Source of the DNA: Cavia porcellus
Taxonomy: Eukaryota > Chordata > Mammalia > Rodentia > Caviidae
Assembly (NCBI RefSeq): GCF_034190915.1
Contig: NW_026947486.1
Coordinates: forward strand, 26,075,344-26,139,343
DNA length: 64,000 bases
Reading direction: 5' to 3'
This document shows, in pieces, positions 24,340 through 35,145 of the stretch. Made by a program: the position numbers and the translations under genes. The first letter of the stretch is position 1. Each line of letters opens with the position of its first letter. The notes below the pieces were generated by a model. That model saw nothing but the letters and a program-made list of their open reading frames with translations. It was not told the origin of the DNA and did no database searches.

Positions 24340-26910
24340 GAGAAAAAAACAGAAAAATTTCAATGAAAAAGGCTGTACTTCGCAGGACCTTCGCCCTGAG
24401 CCGGCCTCATTGGGCAAGAAGAGCTGCTGGAATATTGGGGTGCACTGTAACAGTGACAGTGGTGGCTGGCTACCCAGGAGGCCTCAACAAAGAGACAAAG
24501 GACAGGAGGGCAGCACCGGATTTGGAGGACTATACTGGCTGGCACTATTGGCCTTGATAATTCATGACTGAATTAACTAAGGGTCACAGAAAGTACAGTG
24601 GAATAGTGCCAAAGAACCAGGAACTAGGCCAAATGAGCAATAACTTCTCATCTCCAACAAACTGAAGAAATAACAACTTCCAAGAGACTCAAAACTCAAA
24701 AACTAGCTACACCTGAAAGATACCTCAAAGAAATAATCATCACCCTAGGGTCCTAAATGCCACCAATGAGGCAACTCACAATAGGAAACTTATAAGCATA
24801 AAAAAATAAAAGAAATGAAAAGACATTTGAATAAGATGCAACCCCAGACATCCAGTTGACCAAAGGCAAATGCAGGGGGCAATGAGGTAGGACAAGATGA
24901 AAGTTCCACACCAGGTGGTAACAAAAAAGCAATTGAATGAGGATCTGGAAAAAAGAAATCAGAAATAATCTCCCAAATAACTACAGAGATTACGAAAATA
25001 CACACCATGCTTAGTGACAGAACAGACACAGACAAAAAAAAATAGGCAAGCTTAAGTAAATTATGTAAGCTCAGCATAGGAAGTCATAGCTGACTTCTCA
25101 CCACAAACTCTCAAGTCAAGGAGAGCTGGGAGTCAAGAATCCCAAGTTCTGAAGTAAAACAAACTTCAACCCAGAATGATGCATCTCACAAAACAATCCT
25201 TCAAAATAGATGGAGTAAAAGGAAAATTCCATAACAAAGAATATCTGAAGAAATTTATGATCACAAAACCAACACTCCAAAATGTGGTAAAGGATATTCT
25301 AGATAGAGAAAACTATCAATGGTAACTATCAATGGTAACTTTTAACTATCAATGTTAACGGTCTCAATTCACCAGTCAAAAGACAGAGACTGGACAAATG
25401 GATCAAGAAGCAAGATCTAACAATATACTATATACAAGAAATACCATTTAATCCAGAAACAAATTCACAGACTAAAAGTCAAAGGATTGAAAACAACACA
25501 ACATGCAACAGGAACCCAGAAAAAAGCAGAAATAGCTATTTTATTTGCAGACAAAGTGAATTTCTAGCTTAGACTGATTAAGAGAGATAAGAAGGTCATT
25601 GCATCCTCTTAAAGGGAGCAATTTTAGAGGAACAAAAAACAATTATAAATATATATGCAACAAATACCAGTGCACCCAGCTATATAAAACAATTACAAAT
25701 GAAAAATCAAACAAGCCCTAATATTATTGCATTGGGAGACCTCGATACTCCACTGTCAAAAAAAAGACAGATCAACTAGACAAAAATCAAAAAAAAATAG
25801 AACTAAATCAAATTTTTGAACAAATGGACTTAGTAGATGTCTATAGAGTATTCTACCCCACAACATCAGAATACACATTCTTCTCAGCTTCATACAGGAC
25901 ATTCTCCAAAATAGACCGTATACTGGCTCACAGAGCATGCTTAAGTAAATGTGAAGGAACTGAAATTATCCCATGCATACTATCAGACCACAGTGCAGTG
26001 AAATTGGAAATCCACACCAAAGGAAATAACAAGAACTTCATAAACACATGGAAATTAAATAGCACACTACTGAACAATCAATGGGTCACAGATTAAATTA
26101 CAGAAGAAATTGCACAGTTTTTACAGTTCAATGATAATGACAACACAACATATCAGAACCTGTGGGACACAATGAAAGCAGTCTTAAGAGGGAAATTACA
26201 GCACTAAATATCTATATCAGGAAAACAGAGCAAATGCACAAAAACAACTTAATGTTTAACCTCAAACTTCTATAAAAAGAAGAGCAGGCTAAAACCAAAA
26301 GCTTGATAAGGCAGGAAATTATAAAGATCAGAGTCAAAATTAACACACTGGAGACTAAAAAAGCAATACAAAGAATCAAAACATCAAAGAGTTGATTCTT
26401 TGAAAGGTTAAATAAAATTGACAAACTCTTAGCTAATCTTATCAAAAAGAAGGAAAAAAGACTCAAATCCACACAATTAGGAATGAAAAGGGTGAAATCA
26501 CAAAAGACCCTGCAGAAATCCACAAGATCATCTATACCTACTTTGAAAATTTCTATTCTAATAAGACAGAAAATACCGAAGAAATGGACAGATTCCAAAA
26601 TACATATAAATTACCATAGCTGAATCCAGAAGATATAAAAATCCTATATAACTCAATATCAATAAATGAAACCGAAGACATAATTAAAACACATCAAAAA
26701 AGAAAAGCACAGGCCCTGATGGATTCAGTCCTGAATTCTACAGGAAATTTAGTGAAGATCTAACACCACTACTTCTCAAGATCTTTCATGAAATTGAAAG
26801 GGAAGCAATACTCCCAAATTCATCCCTGGAAGTACGCATTATTTGGATTCCAAAACCAGAGAAGGACTCAACTAAGAAAGACAAATGCAGGCCAATCTTC
26901 CTAATGTACA
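24340..26910 (+). mobile_element. L1 copy A: 5' UTR, ORF1 remnant and ORF2 to the reverse transcriptase
   Basis: 5' UTR 24350-24800 (GC-richer, shares aggaggcctc and gtgacagtg blocks with 35860-35920), ORF1 remnant about 24800-25310 with a large internal deletion, ORF2 from about 25340. From 25397 to 26911 the sequence is almost identical to 42601-44113 in copy B, including the same stop codons. It ends abruptly at a palindrome (26897-26918), with no ORF2 C-terminus or 3' UTR afterwards. Confidence 0.85.
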
Positions 26911-26911
26911 T
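25397..26911 (+). repeat. Copy A of a 1.5-kb near-identical block (partner 42601-44113)
   Basis: About 15 single-base differences plus one 2-bp length difference (cttcatacagg versus cttcacagg) over 1.5 kb. Shared disabling changes include the stop in ttctagcttagactg and in ttaccatagctgaatcc. Upstream, L1 sequences A and B are only about 75-80% alike. Confidence 0.92.
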
Positions 26912-26938
26912 TAGGAAGTACATTAGGATGTACATTAG
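26897..26938. repeat. 22-bp perfect palindrome overlapping three 12-bp direct repeats
   Basis: The palindrome 26897-26918 is centred on tgtaca with arms cttcctaatgt. Units of gtacattagga plus one base start at 26906, 26918 and 26930. The left arm belongs to L1 ORF2 (also in copy B at 44099-44113); the right arm replaces the expected ORF2 continuation. Confidence 0.93.
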
Positions 26939-27195
26939 CTTTCAGTGACTTTTGTCTGAACTATGATGAATTTATGAAAGAAAATCATTGCTTCTCAGAA
27001 AAGTCTAGGTAGGATTAATTTGTTTAAGGGAATACAGAATCTCAAAAAATGTGTCCTACCTTTATCCTTGAGACATTCTGCACACATAATGGGGAAACTT
27101 GGGGCTGTGAAATAAGCGTAAGTCCAAGTATAGATACAGGCAAAACAATGGATTAACCTTCAACCACAGGCAAAATCTAGGATGAGTCAGCTGTA
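26939..27195. other. Unassigned intronic stretch
   Basis: No homology to the L1 that precedes it; nothing recognised. Confidence 0.45.
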
Positions 27196-27197
27196 GC

Positions 27198-27422
27198 TTC
27201 AACTATTTTTTTTTCATTTTAAAGAGGGTAAAACAAAACAAACCAAAGAAGATCAGTAGAAAACAATGTATTTGACACAGACTTCAAAGCAAGACAACAG
27301 GATCAACATTGGTGATATAGACAACTATTCAGAAGAAAACAAGGAACATTATGGTGACCAATGTTGTGGTTACCATTAAATAAGACAACAGGATTAAAGA
27401 TGAACTGTCCCATTTATAATAA
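27198..27422 (-). mobile_element. 5'-truncated HAL1 3' UTR, antisense, with internal micro-inversion
   Basis: Begins with a T run and ttttaaagagggtaaaacaa, as at 57525 (atcttaaagagggcaggatt) and 49324. Shares gacttcaaagcaagacaaca with 49390. The ~60 bp at 27304-27366 is in opposite orientation to the other copies. Confidence 0.7.
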
Positions 27423-27437
27423 ATACCTTTTTGTTTT

Positions 27438-27572
27438 AGAGACAAGGTCTCACTATGCAGTTCAAGCTAGCTTTGAATTCACTATGTAGCCCAGACTGGC
27501 CTTGAACTTGTGGCACTCCTTATGCCTCAGCTTCCCAAGTGCTGAGATTAGAGACATGTGCCACCATGCCTG
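27438..27572 (-). repeat. B1 SINE, antisense
   Basis: agagacaaggtctcactatg, duplicated cactatgtagcccagactgg, ending gccaccatgcct. It ends about 40 bp from a WNK3 exon donor. Confidence 0.9.
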
Positions 27573-27615
27573 TTATTACAGTATTATATAATTAATATAT
27601 AAAAGTTCTTCTCAC

Positions 27616-27809
27616 CTCTGAAATTTGTTGGCAATGTCCTTCTAGTTGCTGGGATGGATAAATTTGCCCTGGAACATTTATGTCAACTTGCAGGACATTA
27701 GAAGTCATTTGAGAGCTTATCATCTGGTTTGAGAAATAGGGTAAACTGGGCTGGCTTGAAGTATCTGAATGTATCACTGATCCAGCTTCTGCTTCATATA
27801 AATTATCAC
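27616..27809 (-). CDS. WNK3: WNK3 exon, Ser/Thr-rich linker after PF2-like domain
   Basis: This 194-bp exon encodes [20 protein letters not shown] and then a Ser/Gln/Asn-rich stretch ending VNVP-like [18 protein letters not shown]. This matches the WNK3 region after the PF2-like domain, for which no fold is known. The acceptor is ctttgttatag and the donor CAGAG followed by gtgaga. It begins with the last two bases of a Gly codon, in phase with the exon at 31980-32274, and ends on a codon boundary. The next downstream exon is not visible anywhere in the remaining 27.6 kb of the window. Confidence 0.93.
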
Positions 27810-28019
27810 CTATAACAAAGAAAGCAGTAACAGGCAGAAACTTGAACTTGAAGCACAATGACTAAATGGTATAAATAACAATAAATGTTTCTTTTATGGA
27901 TATTATGTTTACCCTGAAAGATGTAAAGAGCTTCAAAACGGTTTTTATGTGGAAGAACAAATCAAAAACAATCATGTAAACTCTTTATTAAGCAATAAAA
28001 TTGACATTGTGGTACAACT

Positions 28020-28172
28020 AAAATTTCCTTCTTTCCTTCCCTCCCTCTTCCTTCCTTCCTGTTGTTTTCTTTTCCTTCCCTTCTTTTTTATTTTACTTTT
28101 TTGTGGTGCTGGAGATGGAATCCAGGGCCTCACACATGTAAGCACACAGTCTGCTACTGAGCTACATCTTCA
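28020..28172 (-). repeat. ID SINE, antisense, with CT-rich tail
   Basis: ttgtggtgctggagatggaatc, cagggcctcacacatgtaag and ctgagctacatcttcag are the reverse ID. The A-rich tail has become (TTCC)n/(TTTC)n sequence at 28020-28090. Confidence 0.8.
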
Positions 28173-28410
28173 GTTATAAGTTCTCTTCACAAAATAAGAC
28201 CTAAAGATAAAGAATCACATAAAAATTCACCTATATTGGTTAGGCATTTCATGTATCTCCCTTTACCATTACAATTTCAGTAAAATGTATAATAATCTGT
28301 TTCTTCTAGAAACTGGGAAGAAAAAATATGTACTTGTAGAACAATTGGTTATTGCTATGCAAATACTGTGTTCTGGAGAAAAGAATGCATTATAGCAGGA
28401 AAACAGAGAA

Positions 28411-28590
28411 CTTTTTTTGGTGATACTTGAGATTGAACTGGGTACCACTGAACTGAGCAATATTCTGTGCTCTTTATTATTTTTTGAGACAGGCTCTCAC
28501 TAAGTCACTAAGACACCTAGGTTTGACTTGAATTTGTGATCTTCATGCCTCACCCTCCCAGAGTTGTGGAATAACAGGTGTACATCTGAC
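28411..28590 (-). repeat. B1-dID dimeric SINE, antisense
   Basis: Reverse ID part first (ttttttttggtgatacttga ... taccactgaactgagcaa), then reverse B1 (ttttgagacaggctctcact ... ggaataacaggtgtacatc). This is the expected mirror order of a B1-ID dimer. Confidence 0.65.
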
Positions 28591-28723
28591 AAAAAATAGA
28601 GGGCTTTTGTTTATATTCCAATCAAAATTACAAAGAGTCTTAACATCTAGAAAACTTATTCTTGAATAAATCATATATTTAGCTCCAAGTTTTATTTATT
28701 AAAAGATTTACATTAGACCCTTA

Positions 28724-28875
28724 AAAGTGTAAGGCAGGGAACACGTCTATAATCCCAGTAATCAGGAGGCTAAAGCTGGAGGATCGCTGTGAGTTTGAGA
28801 CCAGTACAGGCTATATAAGCAAGTTCAAGGCCAGTCTATACTACATAGTGAGGACCTATCTCAAAACAAAAACCA
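28724..28875 (+). repeat. B1 SINE
   Basis: aggcagggaacacgtctata, gtttgagaccagtacaggct and the duplicated caaggccagtctatactaca, ending ctatctcaaaacaaaaacc. Confidence 0.85.
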
Positions 28876-28887
28876 AAAGTGTTAGCA

Positions 28888-29095
28888 AGGACTGGATGTG
28901 GTGGTAAACACCTGGAATCCCCACTAATTGAGAGACTGAGACAAGAAGATTATGTGAATTCAAGGCCACTCTAGACTATGTAGTAAGACTCCTATGTTAA
29001 GAAAAAAATAGAGAAAAACAGCTGGGGATGCAGTTCAGTGGTAAAGTGATTACCTAGATGCCCTAGTTCAAACCCCCAATATCAAGTAAAATTTA
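28888..29095 (+). repeat. B1-dID dimeric SINE
   Basis: B1 part gactggatgtggtggtaaac ... gtaagactcctatgttaag, an A-rich linker, then ID part gctggggatgcagttcagtg ... agttcaaacccccaatatca. The B1 part lacks the internal duplication. Confidence 0.8.
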
Positions 29096-29186
29096 CTTTT
29101 TCTCCAAATAAAAACAGTGAATATAATACTTATGTAACTCATACCTTGAACAAGATACTCAACAGAACAATTTTTATTTATTTAAT

Positions 29187-29302
29187 TTTATGAGACAGGG
29201 TCTCACTATGTTTCCTGGTCTCAAATTCCTAGGTTCAAGAAAACCTCCTACCTTACACTCCTAAGTGAATGGGACTACAAACATACATCACTGTGTTCAG
29301 CC
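29187..29302 (-). repeat. B1 SINE, antisense
   Basis: ttatgagacagggtctcact ... tgaatgggactacaaacata ... ctgtgttcagcc. Confidence 0.8.
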
Positions 29303-29349
29303 AGAACAATTTCTTACTTTTGTTGTTGTTTTAAATTTTATTTGGGTTT

Positions 29350-29482
29350 TTAAGACAGGATTTCACTGAGTAGTCCATGAAGATCTTGAATTCACTATGT
29401 AACCTAGGCTGGCCTCTAACTCGCAGTAGTCCTCCTACCTTGGCTTCCAGAGTACTGAGATTACAGTGTTTTTAAGTCTGGC
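29350..29482 (-). repeat. B1 SINE, antisense
   Basis: ttaagacaggatttcactga, then ttcactatgtaacctaggct with the internal duplication, ending near ttttaagtctggct. Confidence 0.8.
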
Positions 29483-29529
29483 TTTCTTTTTTGATGCCTG
29501 GCTTTCTTGATTTAATTTAATTTGATGTT

Positions 29530-29632
29530 TCGGTTTTTTGAGACAGGATCTTGCTCTGAAGGTGGTCTGTAGCCAAGGTTGGCCTCAAATACATGGCAAT
29601 CCTGCTATCTCAACACTCACCACACCCAGCCT
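29530..29632 (-). repeat. B1 SINE, antisense, partial
   Basis: ttttttgagacaggatcttg ... gccaaggttggcctcaaata ... caccacacccagcc. The middle is shortened. Confidence 0.8.
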
Positions 29633-29704
29633 AATTTTTTTCAGGATTAAAATAGGGATACTCACCCTTTCAAAGGTTTTATAAGTGGTTTAAATAAATG
29701 ATAG

Positions 29705-30040
29705 TGTTATGGTTTATGTTGGTCGTCCCCAGGCCTCATGCATTTGCATTGTGCATTTGTGACCAGTTCATTGTCCAGCACTTGGATTGGGGGTATGAGT
29801 GTTACACTGGCCTAGGGGTAGAGCCAGGATGTAATGTAATGGGAGGAAAAAGGTGTGTCTCACTGTCTTGCTGGTTTCTGCCTTGCTGTTTGCAGTGGCC
29901 ATGAACTGCGGCCCCGCCATGCCGCCATGCACCCTGCCTTACTGGGTAGGGACTGAAACCTTCAAAAACTGTAAGAAATAAACCTTTCCTTTCCTAACTT
30001 TGCATTTTGCCTCAGTGACCAGTAAAAAGTAACTAAGACA
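29705..30040 (+). repeat. MaLR left LTR
   Basis: tgttatggtttatgttggtc at the start and aaaagtaactaagaca at the end, with aataaacc poly-A signal near 29980. Confidence 0.88.
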
Positions 30041-31552
30041 GAATTTGGTACTGAGGAGTGGGGTCATTTGCTGTTACTATACCTGACCATGTTTTTCGAG
30101 AGGCTTTAGAAATGGCTTGTGGGCAGAGTTTTGAAAAGTACGAACATTACACCTGGATTCATAGAGCTGGAGCAGCTTAGGCTGTTCTGTACAGGAGATT
30201 CTACTCAGAGCTCAGAAGACCAGAAGGCTGATAGAAATCCTCATGGTAAAGACCAGGATTGGAAGGTTTCTGCTGGGAAGGTGCACTGCATTGGTTGTTG
30301 GACTCTCCATGATGTGTGTTATGGCTTGGCATAAAGTTTGTCTGCATTTTGCTTATGCCCAGAGACTTTGCCTGAGACTGAGACAAAGGGCAATGGATTG
30401 ATTAATCTGTTGAAGGAAATTTCAAGGCAGTCGAATGTTGAGGCTGTGGCATGGCTATTGTTGGGGGCTTTTAGCCAGCTTTATGTTGCAAATCAAGAGC
30501 AAAGAGCCCAGCAGGATAATTTACAACTCTGTGAATTTGGCCAGAAGGAAAATTCCAGGAAAGTTGTGGATTGAAAAGACAGAGTTGAGACTTTGATTGC
30601 TGAGAAGAAACAGAGAGATAAGAAAGATGGCCACAGGGCATCCCAGGAAGCAGTGGATCTCCACCTTTTGCAGCCTCAAACTGCAAAAGGGATAAAGAAT
30701 TTGCTCAGAGGAGAAAGCTGCAGAGCACCATGCTCCAGAATGGCAATAGAGGCCACATGAGGTTCCAGAATGGCGGCAACATAGAGAAACTTTTCTTCAC
30801 AATCAGGTTCACAGAACCCAATGATCCAGGCAATTGACCCCTACAGCAAAGGTAGAAAAAATCCTGGCTACTGCTCCAGCTGGCAACAAACCTTGGCAAC
30901 ATCTACATGGTGCTGATTTTAGGTGCAAGGAAAATGCACAAATTCTGAGGGTAAGATGGCTTCCACCTCGATTGCAAAGGGCCTGGGAGGCCAAGCAGTG
31001 TGCCCCTGAAAGGGCAATTTGTGAAGATGTAAAGGTGAAGCCAAAGGTGCAGTAGAGATCCCAGAAGTTTGGAAAAGCCAGGAACGTGGATGATCCAAGG
31101 AAAGCTGCAAAACGTGAGCAGACACAGTTTAAGAGAGAAGCTGTAGGAGCTGAAATTCCTAGAAGTAGGTGGCTTGGGGGTGGAATCACCCAAGCCTTTT
31201 TGGAGCTTACAACCAGATTGCTTCAAATGCTGAGCATGGAAGTCTAGGACTTAATGTTCACCCTGCTGGATGTTGGACTTGCTTTGTTTCCAAAGCTTTA
31301 TATTCCCTTGTTTCTAACTTTTGCAATGGTAATGATTATCTTGTGCCTTTGCGTTTCAGAAATGTTTAAACTTGTTTAATTTGTACAGAGGGTTCCAGTT
31401 AAAGAATTTGCCATAGGTCTTGGAAGAGACTTGGGACTTGGACTTCTCAGCAATGCTGAAACTGTTAGGTCTTTGGCAACTCTTGGGAGATGGACTAAAT
31501 GTCTTTTGTATAAAGGGTGTACATACATGAGTCCTGGGGTCCAGGGGTGGAA

Positions 31553-31899
31553 TGTCATGGTTTATGTTGGTGGTCCCCAGGCCTCATGCATTTGCATTGT
31601 GCATTTGTGCTTGGTTCATTGTATAGCACTTGGATTGCAGATGTGAGCACTACTCTGGCTTAGGGGTAGAGCCAGGATGTAATATAATGGCAGGAAGAAG
31701 GTGTGTCTTGCTCTCTTGCTGGTTTCTGCCTTGCTGTTTGCAGCAACCATGAAACTTCAGCCCTGCGCCATTCCACCTGCCTTGGAGCCAACTGAGTATG
31801 GACTAAAACCTCCAAAAACTGTAAGAAATAAACCTTTCCTTTCCTAACTTTGAGCATCAGGTATTTTCTCTCAATGACCAGTAAAAAGTAACTAAGACA
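31553..31899 (+). repeat. MaLR right LTR
   Basis: tgtcatggtttatgttggtg at the start and aaaagtaactaagaca at the end. It differs from the left LTR at many positions and by small indels, indicating an old insertion. Confidence 0.88.
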
Positions 31900-31979
31900 G
31901 GTAGATAACAGAACACTTTGAAAAACACGTATGTGTGACTGAAAGACAATTTGCTTTTTCAAATTGCATCTACTTTTAC

Positions 31980-32274
31980 CTCTAACAGAGAAATAATCCT
32001 GCTGTGGTTTTCTTTGTAGAAGCTGTTGTTTAACATGTTGATCAACTTCAGTTTCTTCACATTCAGTCCTGGTGTACTGAGTGGGAGCAGTGGGCAAAGT
32101 TATAGTTTGGTTCTGAGTGAATACAGCTCCCATAGACTTGAATTGTGAATCTCTATGTTCTTCCAAACAACCAGCAGGCTTCTTCTCTCTGGACTTTTTT
32201 ATCAGGGTCACCCGGTCTCTAATGGATTTAGCAACAGCTTTAGAATCACTTTCATGGAAGAATCCAGATTTGAC
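31980..32274 (-). CDS. WNK3: WNK3 exon, end of PF2-like domain and linker
   Basis: This 295-bp exon has 98 codons plus one base. It opens [20 protein letters not shown], which completes the PF2-like domain begun in the exon at 47806-48025, followed by a basic stretch ([10 protein letters not shown]) and a low-complexity linker with [20 protein letters not shown]. The acceptor is tttgtttgtag and the donor AGAG followed by gtaaaag. The single leftover G joins GT of the next exon to make Gly, giving SVRGDN across the junction. The frame is open throughout. A MaLR element ends only about 80 bp beyond the donor. Confidence 0.95.
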
Positions 32275-33008
32275 CTACAAACAAAACATAAAAAGCCAGC
32301 TAACATTTAAAATTTTAGCCTTTTTTCACTACAAACATTATTTTATGTCCAAAATTCCAAATGTTATAATTAAAGACATGCATATGCAAGAGCCTTTAAT
32401 TGACATAAGAAAACTATTAATACTACCAAGCATTAGTGAAACATTTCAGGCTTTAAACAAAAATAAATAAAATCTGACGTTTTAGTATGATACATGCAGA
32501 CTTGATACAGATAATTTATGAATGCCATTAAGTTTTGTCAAAGATTAAGAGTTTCACCATTCCATGGTGCCCAGTACTGAGCACCAGATAGATGCATGTG
32601 ACTAAATTAGTCATTTGTCCTGAATGAGCAGAAAATCTGTGAGTGTGATATGGATAAAAATTCAAATTGAAATGAGGTATAAATGAGATGCTGAAAAAGC
32701 CCTGAAGGAAGAACTCATGCCTCTCTAGAGGAAATAAAGTGTCACAAGGAAAGAACCTTGGACCTCTAAAAGAGGAATGAGCAGACTATTAAGGAAAGTA
32801 CAAATAAAGACTGGAAAGAAGATCAACATTCTGGACAGAAGGAAATAATTATCACAGCAAAGTAGTGTATCTTACTAGACATTAGAAGAATGAGAAATGA
32901 GGAAAAGGCTCTGCCCTGTTGTCTCAGAGGAACAGGAGATGATGCTTCAGGAGGTACAATGGCATGTCATTCTCAATCTGACAGTCTGCTTTCTAAAGCA
33001 TATCTTGG
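32275..33008. other. WNK3 intron, unique sequence
   Basis: No repeat recognised in the stretch upstream of the exon at 31980-32274. Confidence 0.5.
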
Positions 33009-33011
33009 AGC

Positions 33012-33145
33012 CAGGCTTGATGGCACATACCTGTAATCTCTGCACTCAGGAGGTTGGGACAGTAGAATTGTTATAATTTCAAGGCCAGCCTGGACTACAG
33101 AGTGAATTCAAGGCCACCCTGAACTATACAGTCTGTCTAAAAACC
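33012..33145 (+). repeat. B1 SINE
   Basis: gccaggcttgatggcacata, caaggccagcctggactaca and duplicated caaggccaccctgaactata, ending gtctgtctaaaaacc. Confidence 0.88.
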
Positions 33146-34545
33146 GCAGCATACCTTGTGGGTTTTGCAGACTTCTGGAAATTTTATGGTAGTTTAACAA
33201 TGATTAAAATGCTAGACAAAACACACATATCTAATTGTGCTCCCTCCCAAAGCTTCAAACAACAACAACAACAAAAATAAGTAGATTTTAAAATTATAAA
33301 CTCAAAATAATAGGGAGAGTAAAAAAACAAGTAAGACATATTTATTAGCTTAGAATATAGAAAACAAATGCAAAAAAAGTAAGCTAGCAGACTTGGGAAA
33401 GGTAAACCACAGAAAAGTGATAGTGATTCCCATTAATACTTAAGAATACATAAAAAGCACAGAACTGGCAGCACTAGGTACTTCCATGACTGAAGGTAAA
33501 GTCAAAAAGGATGGCTAAAATAAGGAAGACTAGACTGAAGAGTTCTGAAATTCAGTTACATAAGTACCTATACTCTACTTGCCACTCGACATCTCATCAT
33601 GATTGCTCTTCTCTTACTCACAAAAGCAGAGCTTTTGTCTCTGGGGAGGGTAAAAGACAGTACTGCTGGACTGTGAACGCCAAGCACAACTGAGAATACA
33701 GCTACCATGTTAAAAAAACAAAACTATTATCACTTTTTGGCCTTTTCAGTAAGATCAGATGTAAAAACAAAACAAACTTATGTAGCTGGATATCAATTCA
33801 GAAACACTACCTTTGCTTCTTGGCTAATGGTAATCCTACCACAGTCAAACATAACAAGTCCTACACAAGCAATCATACCATTTAGTCAGCGTATTTGTCC
33901 CTGTGGTGGAAAAAGATGTTTCCTCCAAAACTCCAAACCTTTCTACATGACACCTATCACTGTGTTTGCTATATAAGGCACAGTTGACCCTAAGCTAGGG
34001 TGACTATCTGGATAAAGCTTTAACCAGTAGGTGACTTCTGATAGATCCAATATAGCATTACTGGCTTTCAAGATGGTGTACGAGGTACTTGAAAGAACTA
34101 AAAAGTTTTAGCTTCTAGATGCTGTAAGCAGTCTCCAGCTAACAACCAGGAAGAAAACAGGGAACTAAATTTTACAACTATATGGAACTGAATTCTGTCA
34201 ACCACTGGATAAGCCCAAATCAGATTCTACTCCACAGCTTCAGATAAGAATTAGGCCAAATTTGCCTCAATTTTAGCTTGGTGAGATCTTAAGAGAATCA
34301 ACCTGATCCCACCACAACTTCTGCCCAATATAACTTAGAGATAATAAATATGTAACTATTGTTTTAAGGTATGAAATTTGTTATGCAGCATTAGAAAACT
34401 ACTATAATCAGTATTCGAAATAAGAGTCAAAACATTAACTTTACAGACTTGTGTTATAATGTTGTATAAACAAAAAAAGAACAAGATGTTTACTCTAAAA
34501 AAGGAACATAAAAAATAAAAATAGAAGGAACATAAAAAATAAAAA
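33146..34545. other. WNK3 intron, unique sequence
   Basis: Contains only a short (AAC)n run near 33262; otherwise nothing recognised. Confidence 0.5.
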
Positions 34546-34549
34546 TAGA

Positions 34550-34641
34550 AGCCAGGTGTGATGGCACATTCCTGCAATCCCAGAACTGGGGAAGCTGAGC
34601 CTGCAAGATCACTGCAAGTTCGAGGCCAGCCTGGGCTACAT
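34550..34641 (+). repeat. B1 SINE, 3'-truncated into a microsatellite
   Basis: gccaggtgtgatggcacatt ... cgaggccagcctgggctaca, then directly tetranucleotide repeats instead of the B1 3' half. Confidence 0.88.
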
Positions 34642-34732
34642 GAAGAAAGAAAGAATGAAAGAAAGAACGAAAGAAAGGAAGGAAGGAAGGAAGGAAGGAA
34701 GGAAGGAAGGAAGAAAGAAAGAAAGAAAGAAA
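34642..34732. repeat. (GAAA)n(GGAA)n(GAAA)n microsatellite
   Basis: GAAA-type units, about eight GGAA units (34678-34711), then GAAA units again. It grows directly from the truncated B1. Confidence 0.95.
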
Positions 34733-34952
34733 ATAAACTCTTGAAATTCAAAACATGATAGTAAAATTGAAAGTTTAATAGAAAAATTAGAAAATAAGTG
34801 TCATAGCATCTGCAAGAGAGAATTTTAAAAAGACGAAAAATAAAAAAGATATGAACATTGGCAAACTAATCCAAGAGGTCCAATATCCAAATAGCAGTAG
34901 TTCCAGAAAGAAAAAATCATTTATTAAATGCTTCAAGAAATTTTCCAGAGTT

Positions 34953-35109
34953 CAGCATGTAGTGGGTACCTCAAATCCTAGCACTCAAGAAGGTGAGACA
35001 GGAGGATTGCTGCAAGTTCCAGGCCAGCCAGGGCTACATAGTAAGTTCAAAGCCATCCTGAACTGCTAAGCAAAATCACAAAGCTAAAAAAAAAAAAAAA
35101 AAAAAAAAC
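34953..35109 (+). repeat. B1 SINE with long poly-A
   Basis: ttcagcatgtagtgggtacc ... caggccagccagggctacat, duplicated caaagccatcctgaactgc, then a poly-A run of about 23 bases at 35086-35108. Confidence 0.85.
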
Positions 35110-35145
35110 ACCAAAATCCTAGAAACCAAAGTATGTATTTTGCAG

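Larger units (their letters stand above)
29705..31899 (+). mobile_element. Complete nonautonomous ERVL-MaLR element (two LTRs plus noncoding interior)
   Basis: Two LTRs of about 340 bp, similar along their length, flank a 1.5-kb interior with no retroviral reading frame. Directly after the left LTR is atttggtactgaggagtggg, the primer-binding region typical of MaLR. Just before the right LTR is a purine tract (aggggtggaa). These match the MaLR type of LTR retroposon, which depends on ERVL proteins. A clear target duplication was not found. It lies in the intron between the WNK3 exons at 27.6 and 32.0 kb, in antisense to the gene. Confidence 0.85.

Noticed and set aside
26212..26598. 128-codon minus-strand frame, identical to the one at 43414-43800
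   Set aside because: It is the antisense shadow of L1 ORF2 inside the duplicated 1.5-kb block. Conservation of the protein is a by-product of the near-identical DNA.
1..27600. Search for the next WNK3 exon downstream of 27616
   Set aside because: No minus-strand stretch resembles the following WNK3 linker or C-terminal sequence with splice sites. Short exons could still be missed by eye.
30809..31226. Overlapping open frames in the MaLR interior
   Set aside because: MaLR interiors are noncoding. The frames occur on both strands and do not resemble gag, protease or polymerase.
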